Shown piece by piece: positions 8,045 through 15,972 of a DNA stretch of 64,000 nucleotides (position 1 is the first letter of the stretch; every line of letters starts with the position of its first letter). The DNA is from Streptomyces sp. NBC_00510. GTDB taxonomy: Bacteria > Actinomycetota > Actinomycetes > Streptomycetales > Streptomycetaceae. A program made the position numbers and the translations under genes. Under the pieces are notes generated by a model, which had not been told where the DNA came from, did not search any database, and was given only the letters and a program-made list of their open reading frames with translations. The stretch spans positions 806,001 through 870,000 of the forward strand of contig CP107851.1 of assembly GCA_036013505.1 (NCBI GenBank), written 5' to 3'.

Positions 8045-10183
8045 CTATCCTCCGTTCGCCGGTGAGGGGGCGACGATCAGCAGTGCCGTGTCGTCCGTAC
8101 CGGGGGCGGTCCGCAGGGCGTGTTCGAGGAGACTGTCCGCGACGGCGTCCACGCCCTGGTCGGCCGCCGCCACCAGGTGCCGCACCAGGTCGGCCGCGGC
8201 CAATTCGGCGTCGACGCCAGGGGATTCGACGAGGCCGTCGGTGTACATCGCCAGCATCGTGCCCGGGGGCAGGGGGATCTCCGTGGTGGGGTAGTCGCCG
8301 TCCGGTGCGATGCCCAGCAGCAGGCCCGGCGTGAGGCCGAGGATCCCCGCGCGGCCGTCGGGATGGCGGATCAGGGGCGGGGGGTGACCGGCGGTGGCCA
8401 GCCGGGCGACGTGCCGCCGCAGGTCGATGTGGGCGAACAGGCAGCTGGTGAACAGACCCGGGTCCAGGTCGGACAGCAGGCGGTTGGTCCGGGCCAGCAG
8501 GTCGCCGGGGGAGGAGTGGGCGGTGGCGTAGGCGTGGACGGCGATGCGGACCTGCCCCATCAGGGCGGCGGCCTGCAGGTTGTGGCCCTGGACGTCGCCG
8601 ATGGTGACGGCCGCGCAGTGGGGTCCGCAGTGGATGAGGTCGTAGAAGTCACCGCCGATGTCGCTCCCGTGGCCGGCCGGCAGGTAGCGGGCGGCGACGT
8701 CGAGACCGGGTACCCGGGGCAGTTCCTTGGGCAGCAGGCCGGCCTGCAGGGTGCGGGCGAGTTGGTGCTTGGTGTCGTAGAGGTGGGCGCGGTCCATGGC
8801 CTGTGCGATGAGCCCGGCCAGTGCGACGAGGACGGTGCGCTCGGACTGCGGGAAGGGCCGGGGCCTGTCGTAGGACAGGACGAGGAGCCCGACGGGGCGG
8901 CCCGAGGTGATCAACGGCAGGAAGGCCCAGGCGTCCCTGTGCCGGAAGCGCAGGGCCTCCGGGTGGGCGCGGTGCAGTTCGGCGAAGCTGGAGAAGAACA
9001 GCGGGGTGGCGCGGGTGAGGGCCTGGGCGGTGACGATGCCGGAGGTCAGGGGCGTTCCGTCGACGCGGGCCATGAACTCGTCGGTGTAGCCGCGGTAGCC
9101 GGCCAGGCGCAGGCGCCCGCCCTCGGCGAGGAGCACGACCAGGCCCTGGGCCTCGAACGCCGGGATGAGCTGGTCGGCGACCTGGTCGACCACGTCCTGC
9201 ACGCCCACCGCCTCGGTGAGCCTCGCGGCCAGGTACATCAACTGGTACATGGCCGACGCGCCGACCGGCCCACGGACGCCGGCAGGGACCACGGGCTCCT
9301 CCGCCGCGTCCATCTGCTCCCGCGGTGAGCCGGCGATGCCGACGCTGATCCCGGTGGGTCCCGGGTGGAGCCGGAAGGACAGCCACTGGTCCGGTGGGCG
9401 CAGGGCGGTGAACGAGGTGGGCTGCTTGGTGATGACGGCGGCACGGTACGCGTCCTCGAACGCCGGGCCGTCCAGCCAGAACAGCCGTTCCCACGGGCGT
9501 GAGCCCTTCAGGTCCGCCGCACCGACGCCCAGCAGGTCGGCCGCCGCCGCGTTGAGGAACCTGACCCGGCCCTCCATGTCCAGCGAACAGCACCCGGTCG
9601 GCAGCCGTTCGGCGAAGTCGTACGCCGCCAGCGCCTCGGCCCGGCCGGGCTCCCGACACCGCACCGCCCGCAGGATCAGCGCGTCCGCGCCCGCCAGGAC
9701 GGGGTGGCCCCGGTCCGAGTAGTGCCTCAGCAGCCGCCCCGACCTGCCGCAGAAGATGCCGATCGTGTCCCGCTCCCCGGGGCTCAGGACCGGCGCGTGC
9801 CAGATAGGCCACAGCAGGCACACGCCGCCCCACATCACGTCGCCGTCCATGATCGGCGCCGCCGCCAGCATGATCTCGTAGGGCGCCACCAGTGCGACCC
9901 GGGGAAAGCGTTCCGCCAGCTCCTTGGAGTTCCCCACCCACACCAGCGACCGCTCCCGCACGGCCTGCGCCACCGGCGCCGCGTCGTCCAGGGCGATCCG
10001 CGCCCAGGGGGCGGCGATCCGCCGGGACGTGCCGGACAACGCCACCAGGTCCAGCATCCGCTCCCCCGGCGCGAGCACGTAGAGCATGCCCACCGCGGTG
10101 TCGGTGTCCCGGACGAGACCCTCGAACAGGCCGGCGAAGCGCCGCATGCCGCCTGTCAACGGTTTCACGTCATGCCGGGTCAC
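8045..10183 (-). CDS. GAF-PAS-GAF sensor SpoIIE-type PP2C phosphatase (paralog 1)
   Basis: About 712 aa. The order is an N-terminal GAF-like sensor (residues 15-150), a PAS segment (PTGCCSLDMEGRVRFLNAAA, near 200), a second GAF (350-470) and a C-terminal SpoIIE/RsbU phosphatase. The phosphatase shows the metal-binding motifs DIGGDFYDL and IGDVQGHN, AGHPPPLIR and YTDGLVESPG, and ends with TDDTALLIV. Such proteins dephosphorylate anti-anti-sigma factors in partner-switching pathways. No kinase domain or anti-sigma partner is adjacent. GTG at 10183 was chosen; the frame is open further upstream to 10315 but includes an atypical TTA codon. It is a clear paralog of the gene at 13744-15918. Confidence 0.9.
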   Translation of the reverse strand: MTRHDVKPLTGGMRRFAGLFEGLVRDTDTAVGMLYVLAPGERMLDLVALSGTSRRIAAPWARIALDDAAPVAQAVRERSLVWVGNSKELAERFPRVALVAPYEIMLAAAPIMDGDVMWGGVCLLWPIWHAPVLSPGERDTIGIFCGRSGRLLRHYSDRGHPVLAGADALILRAVRCREPGRAEALAAYDFAERLPTGCCSLDMEGRVRFLNAAAADLLGVGAADLKGSRPWERLFWLDGPAFEDAYRAAVITKQPTSFTALRPPDQWLSFRLHPGPTGISVGIAGSPREQMDAAEEPVVPAGVRGPVGASAMYQLMYLAARLTEAVGVQDVVDQVADQLIPAFEAQGLVVLLAEGGRLRLAGYRGYTDEFMARVDGTPLTSGIVTAQALTRATPLFFSSFAELHRAHPEALRFRHRDAWAFLPLITSGRPVGLLVLSYDRPRPFPQSERTVLVALAGLIAQAMDRAHLYDTKHQLARTLQAGLLPKELPRVPGLDVAARYLPAGHGSDIGGDFYDLIHCGPHCAAVTIGDVQGHNLQAAALMGQVRIAVHAYATAHSSPGDLLARTNRLLSDLDPGLFTSCLFAHIDLRRHVARLATAGHPPPLIRHPDGRAGILGLTPGLLLGIAPDGDYPTTEIPLPPGTMLAMYTDGLVESPGVDAELAAADLVRHLVAAADQGVDAVADSLLEHALRTAPGTDDTALLIVAPSPANGG

Positions 10184-10450
10184 CGCGTTCGCCCCCGTCG
10201 CCGTCGTGCCGGGACGCGCGGGCAGGCCATCGGCGGTACCGGACCCGCCGAGCCGTCCGTCCGTGCCGCAGAGCCCCGCGGCCCCAACACCGCTCTGGTC
10301 CCATAAACGGACCATACGCCCCAAGGGGCACTACGGCATCCACGGCGCCGGTCACGGTGCGCAGACCCACGGGGGCAGGCCGTGTCCGCCAGGAGAGCCG
10401 GCACCCGTCGCCGTGCGGGCGGGTCGGACGGGCCGGACGGGACTGCCGGC
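10184..10450. other. Intergenic leader of the sensor phosphatase
   Basis: Between the SpoIIE gene start and the terminator of the SnoaL gene. It holds an in-frame upstream extension of the phosphatase ORF with poorer codon usage and no other gene that I can support. Confidence 0.4.
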
Positions 10451-10481
10451 TCCGCGCACGCCCGCACCCTGCGTGCGCGGA
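10451..10481 (-). terminator. Hairpin terminator after the SnoaL gene
   Basis: 11-bp perfect stem TCCGCGCACGC / GCGTGCGCGGA with a 9-nt loop, 30 bases past the stop of the leftward SnoaL-domain gene. Confidence 0.7.
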
Positions 10482-10510
10482 ACCTTCCACGGGCTGGTGC
10501 CGGACCGCCG

Positions 10511-11236
10511 CTACCGCATGCCCTCGGTGACGACGTCCATGTCGGCGCTGAAGATGACGACCTTCTCGATCAGGTCCCCGTCGAGCTGGAGGATCTCCGA
10601 TCCCAGTGCCGACTTGCCGCCCGGGAAGCCGAAGTCCCAGGCCCAGTGGATGAATTCCCGGTTCTGGGAGTGACCCGTGATGAGGCCGCTCAGCGGCGGC
10701 GCCTGGCGCTGCACGGCGGTGATGTACGCGTTGATGGCGTCCCGTCCCACGATGACCTGGTCGGGCTCCATGATCGTGATGTCCTCGGTGTAGATGCCCT
10801 CCATCGCCTCGGCCCGCCCGGCCGGGTCCGGAGTCATCCAGACCTCCAGGTGCTTGGCTATGAGCACGCGGGCGCGGTCCGACCCGGCGGTCAGCGTCCG
10901 GTGGAGCCGGGAGACCCGCCCGTCCGGGTCCAGGGAGACCGAGACCCGTCCGCTGCCGGAGCGACCGTTGCCCTGGAGGTCCAGTCCGGCCTGGCTCCAC
11001 GTGCCCGTGATGGAGCCGTCGGCCGCCACGGAAGCCGTCCACTGGTGCGTGGACTCCTTCCACTCGGCAGCCAGCGTCCGGTGGAGGTCGACGGCCGGCT
11101 CGCGGCCCTGGACCATGTCCCCGCTGTGCATCAGCACCACGTCCTCGGCGAAGACGTCCCTGAGGTCGTCCAGGTGGGAGTGGCCGCCGTCGGCGGAGTC
11201 CACGATCTCGAAATAGCGGTCGAGCATCGTCGTCAC
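10511..11236 (-). CDS. Double SnoaL-like (NTF2 fold) protein
   Basis: 241-aa soluble protein made of two successive SnoaL/NTF2-like cone domains. Domain 1 (about 1-115) has the pattern LDRYFEIVDSADG..FAEDVVLMHSGDMVQGR. Domain 2 (about 115-240) has LEVWMTPDPAGRAEAMEGIY and IYTEDITIMEPDQVIVGRDA. Family members are small-molecule isomerases, hydrolases or ligand-binding regulatory domains. ECF41 sigma factors carry the same fold at their C terminus. GTG at 11236 was chosen; ATG at 11227 is an alternative. A TGTCACG-N16-CGTC element lies about 100 bases upstream, so it is a predicted ECF41 target. The substrate is unknown. Confidence 0.82.
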   Translation of the reverse strand: MTTMLDRYFEIVDSADGGHSHLDDLRDVFAEDVVLMHSGDMVQGREPAVDLHRTLAAEWKESTHQWTASVAADGSITGTWSQAGLDLQGNGRSGSGRVSVSLDPDGRVSRLHRTLTAGSDRARVLIAKHLEVWMTPDPAGRAEAMEGIYTEDITIMEPDQVIVGRDAINAYITAVQRQAPPLSGLITGHSQNREFIHWAWDFGFPGGKSALGSEILQLDGDLIEKVVIFSADMDVVTEGMR

Positions 11237-11336
11237 GCTTGAATTCCATTCTGTCTGCACGTGTCGGTGGCGCCGCACTGCAGGAGGGGCGCCCGGGGGC
11301 GGTGGCGCATCGTCGCGATCACGTTCCCGTCAGGGA

Positions 11337-11363
11337 GACGACACGGCCCGCACCTACGTGACA
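11337..11363 (-). promoter_or_regulatory. ECF41-type promoter A (to the SnoaL gene)
   Basis: On the minus strand: -35 TGTCACG (11357-11363), 16-bp spacer, -10 CGTC (11337-11340), followed by TCCCTGACG. It matches the established ECF41 consensus TGTCACA-N16-CGTC except for one base, and shares the downstream TCTCCCTG tract with the other sites here. Confidence 0.75.
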
Positions 11364-11365
11364 GA

Positions 11366-12088
11366 TCAGGCGCCCGGACCTCGCTCCGGGTGCTGGTTCC
11401 ACCGGCGCAGCTTCTCCGGGTTGAGCACGGCCCAGACGTGTGCCACGCGGCGGTCGGTGACGTCGAGGCTGATGACCGCGGCCACGGTGTGGTCGCAGCG
11501 CACCACGAGTCCGGTACGGCTGTTCACGGATTGGGCGGTCAGGGTGGTGCGCGGGTGGGGGCCCAGCAGCGTCAGCAGGCTGCGGGTGACCTGCTCGCCG
11601 CCGTGCACGGATCGGACCAGTGTCCGGACCTTGCCGCCGCCGTCGAAGACGGCGATGGCATCGGGTGACAGCGCGGACGCCAGCAGCCCGGCGTCGCCCG
11701 CCGCGCAGGCTTCCCCGACGGCGCGGACGGCCGCGTCGTGCTCCAGCGGGGCCGACGGACCGGAGCGCTGTGCCTGCAGCCGGCGACGCGCGATGGCGGT
11801 GAGTTCCTCGTACCCCGCCTCCGGGCCGTGGTGCCGGGGGCCGCGGTGCCCGTCGGGCGTGACCGGGTCGCCCAAGCAGATGCCGCCCGCGGTCGTCGAC
11901 AGCCAGGCACGGGGCGACGTGATGGCCGCGCGCTCCGCGTCGGACAGCGCGTACCACCGGCGATAGGTCTCGTCGATCACGCTCTCCGCATCGCTGCGGC
12001 TGCCCGACATCCGGTGGGCGACATCCAGCAGATGCCGGCGCTCGTCGAGCAGCACCGCGATCGGCACCGCGTCGCTGGCCACGTCCAT
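11366..12088 (-). CDS. ECF41-like sigma-related protein lacking most of sigma-4
   Basis: 240 aa. The N-terminal part resembles sigma region 2 (LLDERRHLLDVAHRMSGSRS..AESVIDETYRRWYALSD, then PRAWLSTTAGGICLGD). The C-terminal part is an ECF41-type SnoaL domain with the family hallmarks DGGGK and NPEKL. Between them the usual sigma-4 helix-turn-helix is nearly gone; only a short IARRRLQAQRSG stretch bridges the parts. A normal ECF41 is about 290 residues, like the complete one at 16518-17399. ATG at 12088 has GAGGGAGG upstream. It could be a decaying sigma factor or a regulator that binds core polymerase or ligand without promoter -35 recognition. Its own promoter is a perfect ECF41 element. Confidence 0.75.
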   Translation of the reverse strand: MDVASDAVPIAVLLDERRHLLDVAHRMSGSRSDAESVIDETYRRWYALSDAERAAITSPRAWLSTTAGGICLGDPVTPDGHRGPRHHGPEAGYEELTAIARRRLQAQRSGPSAPLEHDAAVRAVGEACAAGDAGLLASALSPDAIAVFDGGGKVRTLVRSVHGGEQVTRSLLTLLGPHPRTTLTAQSVNSRTGLVVRCDHTVAAVISLDVTDRRVAHVWAVLNPEKLRRWNQHPERGPGA

Positions 12089-12208
12089 ACGGCATCCTCC
12101 CTCTCGTACAAGACCACACAACGCGGACGCACGCAGCAACCTCGTCGAAGTTCGAGGGCGTGTGGGAGTGGTCCGCGAGGCGGGTGTCTTCCCGGGCCTC
12201 GTCAGGGA

Positions 12209-12235
12209 GACGAGGTGGCCCGTACGGGTGTGACA
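12209..12235 (-). promoter_or_regulatory. ECF41-type promoter B (to the sigma-like gene)
   Basis: Minus strand: TGTCACA (12229-12235), 16-bp spacer, CGTC (12209-12212), then TCCCTGACG. This is an exact match to the ECF41 consensus. The leader to the ATG at 12088 is about 110 bases. Confidence 0.82.
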
Positions 12236-12247
12236 GCTCGACGGAGC

Positions 12248-12274
12248 CGTCACAACCCTGCCGGCCGTCTCGTC
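12248..12274 (+). promoter_or_regulatory. ECF41-type promoter B' (divergent, rightward)
   Basis: Plus strand: CGTCACA (12248-12254), 16-bp spacer, CGTC (12271-12274), then TCCCTGGCG. Its -35 lies only 12 bp from the -35 of promoter B, giving a back-to-back pair. The GTG at 12283 is about nine bases past the -10, as in a leaderless transcript of the broken sigma gene. Confidence 0.7.
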
Positions 12275-12282
12275 TCCCTGGC

Positions 12283-12618
12283 GTGAAACCGAGGACGGGC
12301 CCACCGCCCGAGGAGAGTAGCTGGACGGAGTTCGAGGAGTTCGTGGCCCATTGCGGGCCGTGACTGCTGCGCCTGGCGCTGCGGCACCTGCCGGCACGGC
12401 AGCGGGCCGTGATCGCGCTGCGCTACCTGGAGGGCCTCGGCGTCGAGGAGACGGCGGCACTGCTGAACTGCTCCACCGGGAGGGTCGAACGCCGGACGGC
12501 CACGGCACTCCGGGCGTTGCGCGCCGCCCTCCCGGATGCCCTGCCCCCGTGCGTCAGGACGGTCGCGGTGCGCGGCGGTCCCGGCGGCCGGCCAGTTCCC
12601 GGTCGTCGACGAACGTGA
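12283..12618 (+). pseudogene. Broken SigE-like ECF sigma factor
   Basis: Frame from GTG 12283 encodes an N-terminal sigma start (WTEFEEFVAHCGP), then a TGA at 12361-12363. In the same frame the sequence resumes with LLRLALRHLPARQRAVIALRY and LEGLGVEETAALLNCSTGRV, a good sigma region 4. In the Streptomyces SigE-like (SACE) family FEEFV...RLLR is followed by about 95 residues of region 2 before the LPxRQRAVxxLRYLE motif. Here those are missing. The simplest history is a nonsense change (CGA to TGA) plus an internal deletion between similar LLRLAL/LR-AL sequences. The 3' end overlaps the convergent cupin gene. No good internal start for the region-4 piece is seen. Confidence 0.7.
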
Positions 12619-13006
12619 GCATGGGCTTGCCCTTCTCGCAGAGCATCACCACGACGAACCGGAGCGGTTGGCCGTCCTGGTTGTTGCCGTCCTGGTAGTG
12701 GATGACGTCGCCGCCGGGCTCCCAGAACGACTCGCCTGCCCGCACGACGCGCTCGGGCTCGCCCTCCAGCTCGAAGAGCATCTCGCCTTCGATGACGTAG
12801 CCGAACGCGGGACCGGTGTGCCGGTGCGGGGGGATCCCCGGATAGCCGGGCGGATACTGCACGAGCAGCGTCATCGCCTGGGGGTGTTCGGGGACGAAGG
12901 GCGGTTCCTGTTCCAGCAGCGTGGTGATGCACGATTCCCAGGGGACCTGGTCCGCGGCAGCCCCGGAGCGGCCCTGTTCCGGCCCGCTGGTGTCGTTGTT
13001 CGGCAT
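12554..13006 (-). CDS. Cupin-domain protein
   Basis: 150-aa single-cupin protein. Cupin motif 1 is IPPHRHTGPAFGYVIEGEM, with the His-His-Glu metal ligands. Motif 2 is around ERVVRAGESFWEPGGDVIHY, with the last His. A metal-dependent small-molecule enzyme or sensor is the family expectation; the substrate cannot be told. ATG at 13006 has GAGGT eight bases upstream. It sits inside the ECF41 locus but I see no ECF41 element before it. It is divergent from the VOC gene. Confidence 0.85.
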   Translation of the reverse strand: MPNNDTSGPEQGRSGAAADQVPWESCITTLLEQEPPFVPEHPQAMTLLVQYPPGYPGIPPHRHTGPAFGYVIEGEMLFELEGEPERVVRAGESFWEPGGDVIHYQDGNNQDGQPLRFVVVMLCEKGKPMLTFVDDRELAGRRDRRAPRPS

Positions 13007-13118
13007 GGTCACTGACCTCACGATGGAGAAGCGCGCCGTGGACATCGGCAGCTCAGGGCCCCCTTCCACGCTACTGCTCAGCCGGACGCCGCGCTCAGCA
13101 CGTCGCGCCCGACGGAGC

Positions 13119-13145
13119 CGTCACACCGGTGGGGGCCGCCTCGTA
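13119..13145 (+). promoter_or_regulatory. ECF41-type promoter C (to the VOC gene)
   Basis: Plus strand: CGTCACA (13119-13125), 16-bp spacer, CGTA (13142-13145), then TCCCTGATG. It shares GACGGAGC before the -35 and CCCTG after the -10 with promoter B'. The leader to the VOC start is about 90 bases. Confidence 0.7.
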
Positions 13146-13237
13146 TCCCTGATGACGAACCGGGAGCGGGGGCCGACGACGCCGTCGGCGTTCCTGACGG
13201 ACCCGCCCCCCTGCCGCGAAGTGAAGGACACCATCCC

Positions 13238-13711
13238 ATGAACCTGAAGCTCGAACTTGTCGTGCTGCCCGTCTCGGACGTCGACCGGGCCAAGGCCTTC
13301 TACGAGGCGGCCGGTTTCCGCCCGGACGTCGACAAGGCCGCCGGTGACGAGTGGCGCGCGGTGCACCTCACGCCGCCCGGCTCCGAGTGCTCCATCATGT
13401 TCGGCAAGGGGCTCACCTCCGCGGCGCCGGGCTCCGCGCAGGGCATGTACCTGGTCGTCCCCGATGTCGAGAAGGCGCGTGCGGAACTCATCGGGCGCGG
13501 CGTCGAGGTGAGCGAGGTATTCCACGACGCCGGAGGTCTCGTCTTCCACGGTCACGGCGGCGGAGAGGTCACGCACGACCTCGCGGGGCAGGGACGGTCT
13601 GCGGGCCGGCACCCGGACGGTGCCTCGTACGGTTCCTTCGCCACCTTCAGCGACCCGGACGGCAACGGCTGGGTGCTCCAGGAGGTCACGCAGCGGTTCC
13701 CCGGCCGCTGA
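13238..13711 (+). CDS. VOC/glyoxalase-fold protein
   Basis: 157-aa vicinal-oxygen-chelate protein with two beta-alpha-beta-beta-beta modules: MNLKLELVVLPVSDVDRAKA at the start and FATFSDPDGNGWVLQEV near the end, the latter with the metal-ligand Glu. Members act as glyoxalases, dioxygenases or resistance proteins. ATG at 13238 has AAGGA about ten bases upstream. An ECF41-type promoter precedes it, and VOC genes of this subtype are common companions of SigJ-like sigma factors. Confidence 0.88.
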   Translation: MNLKLELVVLPVSDVDRAKAFYEAAGFRPDVDKAAGDEWRAVHLTPPGSECSIMFGKGLTSAAPGSAQGMYLVVPDVEKARAELIGRGVEVSEVFHDAGGLVFHGHGGGEVTHDLAGQGRSAGRHPDGASYGSFATFSDPDGNGWVLQEVTQRFPGR

Positions 13712-13743
13712 CGCTCCGTCACCCAACACGTGTGGCCCATGTG

Positions 13744-15918
13744 TTACGCGGAGGCGACGGACCTGATGAGCAGCAGCGCGATGTCGTCGGTGCGGGGGGC
13801 GGTCCGGCGCGCGTGGTCGATCAGGTCCGTGGCGAGCCGGTCCATGGGCTGGGGGGCGGTGCGGGCGAGGCGGGCGGCGAGCCCGGCCATGGCGTCGTCG
13901 ATGTCGACCCCGGGGGTCTCGACGAGTCCGTCGGTGTACAGGGCGAGGACGGTGCCGGGCTCCAGGGGGATCTCGGTGGTGGGGTAGTCCGCCTCGGGGT
14001 CGATGCCGAGCAGCACCCCCGGCGGAACGGTGAGGACCTCCGTGTGCCCGTCCGGGTGGCGCAGCACCGGCGGTGGATGGCCGGCGGTGGCCAGGAGGGC
14101 CCGGCGTCGCGCGAGGTCGAGCCGGGCGTAGAGGCAGCTGACGAAGCGGCCGGGGTTCAGGTCGAACAACTGGCGGTTGGCCTGGCGGAGGGCCTGCGCC
14201 GGTGCGGCCCCGGCGAAGGCCTGGGAGCGGATGGCGGGCCGGATCCGGCCCATGAGGGCCGCCGCCCTGACGTGGTGGCCCTGGACGTCGCCGATGACCG
14301 CGGCCGCGGTGGTGTCGTCGACCCGGACCAGGTCGTAGAAGTCGCCGCCGATGTCCATGCCCCGGACGCTGGGCAGGTAGCGGGCGGCGACGTCGAGTCC
14401 GGGGATGTCCGGCAGCGAGTCGGGGAGCATGGCCGCCTGCAGGGTCTCCGCGAGCTCCTTGACGGTGTCGTAGAGGCGGGCACGCTCCAGCGCCTGGGCG
14501 ATCAGCCCCGCGAGTGCGGTCAGCACGGTCCGCTGGTTGCCGGAGAAGTGGTGGGGCCGGTCGAAGGCGAGGACGCACAGGCCCACGGGCCGGCCGGAGG
14601 CGATCAGCGGCAGGTAGGCCCAGGCGTCCAGGCCCTCACGGCGGGGGGCGCGCGGATAGGCGCCGAGCATCTCCTCGAAGGTGGCGAAGAAGGCCGGCGC
14701 GCCTTCGGCGAGGGTCCCGAGCGCGGCCGGGGAGGTGAGCGCCGCGCCGGTGAACATCTCCGCGGGACAGGGGTTGTAGCCCCGGCAGCCGACGAACCGC
14801 AGGGCGCCGTCCACGGGCGAGAACAGGGCCAGGGCCAGGGTCCGGGCGTGGAAGGTCGGCAGCATCTCGTCCGCGACGAGGTCGACCACGTCGCCCACGC
14901 CGACGGCCTCGGAGAGGGCGGCGGCCAGGTGCAGCACCTGGTAGAGCTCGCCCAGGGCGATCGGCGCGCCGCGGGGCGCCGGCGTGCCGGGGCGCGTCGC
15001 GTTCCGGACGCGGTCGGGACCGTAGCGCACGATGCGGACGCTCACCCCGGAGGCGTCGGGGTAGAGCTCGAAGGCGAGCCGCCGGTCCGGCGGGACCGTC
15101 GCCGTGAAGGATTCCGGCTGCCGGCTGACCACGGCCGCCCGGAAGCGGTCCTCGAAGGCGGGATCGGTGGACCAGGACAGGGCCTGCCAGGGGCGTCTGC
15201 CGAGGAGACCGGGGACGGTCCCGCCCAGCAGACGGGCCGCGGTGGCGTTCAGGTAGGTGAATCTGCCCTCGAGGTCGAGGGTGCAGCTGCCTCCCGGCAG
15301 GCGTTCGGCGAAGTGTGCCGCGGCCTGTGCCTCGGACGGCTCCCACTTCTGCGCGGGCGGCTGGGACAGGGTCCGCGGGGACGCCGCGGGAGTGACCGGG
15401 TGCCCGGCGTCCGCGGCGTCCCGCAGGAACCGCCCCAGGCGCCGGCAGGCGGCGCCGACCCGCTCGTGGCTGGGTCCGGCGAGCTCGGCGGCGTCGCAGC
15501 AGGGCCAGAACAGCAGGAGCGCCCCCCATGCCTCGGAGCCGTCGAGGACCGGTGCCGCGGCCACCGCGAAGTGGTACGGCAGGGCGATCGCCGTGCGGGG
15601 GTAACGACGGGCGAGTTCCTGGGGCTTGCTGAGCCACACCAGCCGCCTCTCGCGCGCCGCGTCGGACACCGGGACGTGGGCGGACAGGGCCACCCCGAAC
15701 CAGGGTGCGAGGTACTCCGCCGGCATCCCCATGGTCGCTTCGAGCCGCAGCGACCGTCCCTCGGGGCTCAGCAGGAACAGCGCGCCCGCGTGGGCGCCGG
15801 TGTCCCGCGCGGCGAGCTCCAGCAGCCGGTCCAGTTCCGCCCGGCACGTCGGCCCGGCGGCGTCGGCAGCGGTGCTCGCGTACGCCTGAGCAGCACCGTC
15901 GTCCGGTGTAGCGCTCAT
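13744..15918 (-). CDS. GAF-PAS-GAF sensor SpoIIE-type PP2C phosphatase (paralog 2)
   Basis: 724 aa with the same domain order as the gene at 8045. An N-terminal GAF (residues 25-165) is followed by PAS (LPGGSCTLDLEGRFTYLNAT, near 215), GAF (about 350-480) and SpoIIE phosphatase with DIGGDFYDLV, VIGDVQGHHV, ATAGHPPPVL and LYTDGLVETPG. ATG at 15918. The two paralogs are similar end to end, including linkers, and lie on the same strand about 3.5 kb apart, so they probably arose by local duplication. A role in a partner-switching stress pathway is inferred from the family. The stop lies just after the VOC gene end (convergent, 32 bases apart). Confidence 0.92.
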   Translation of the reverse strand: MSATPDDGAAQAYASTAADAAGPTCRAELDRLLELAARDTGAHAGALFLLSPEGRSLRLEATMGMPAEYLAPWFGVALSAHVPVSDAARERRLVWLSKPQELARRYPRTAIALPYHFAVAAAPVLDGSEAWGALLLFWPCCDAAELAGPSHERVGAACRRLGRFLRDAADAGHPVTPAASPRTLSQPPAQKWEPSEAQAAAHFAERLPGGSCTLDLEGRFTYLNATAARLLGGTVPGLLGRRPWQALSWSTDPAFEDRFRAAVVSRQPESFTATVPPDRRLAFELYPDASGVSVRIVRYGPDRVRNATRPGTPAPRGAPIALGELYQVLHLAAALSEAVGVGDVVDLVADEMLPTFHARTLALALFSPVDGALRFVGCRGYNPCPAEMFTGAALTSPAALGTLAEGAPAFFATFEEMLGAYPRAPRREGLDAWAYLPLIASGRPVGLCVLAFDRPHHFSGNQRTVLTALAGLIAQALERARLYDTVKELAETLQAAMLPDSLPDIPGLDVAARYLPSVRGMDIGGDFYDLVRVDDTTAAAVIGDVQGHHVRAAALMGRIRPAIRSQAFAGAAPAQALRQANRQLFDLNPGRFVSCLYARLDLARRRALLATAGHPPPVLRHPDGHTEVLTVPPGVLLGIDPEADYPTTEIPLEPGTVLALYTDGLVETPGVDIDDAMAGLAARLARTAPQPMDRLATDLIDHARRTAPRTDDIALLLIRSVASA

Positions 15919-15972
15919 GGCTCAACCGTACGTCCGGACCGGCCGGCCCCGCCCGGGACGCCGGCCGGCGGC

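Noticed and set aside
12088..12618. Idea that the sigma-4-less protein and the region-4 fragment form a split two-subunit sigma factor
   Set aside because: The two parts belong to different sigma families (ECF41 versus SigE-like) and the region-4 piece has no credible start codon or ribosome site.
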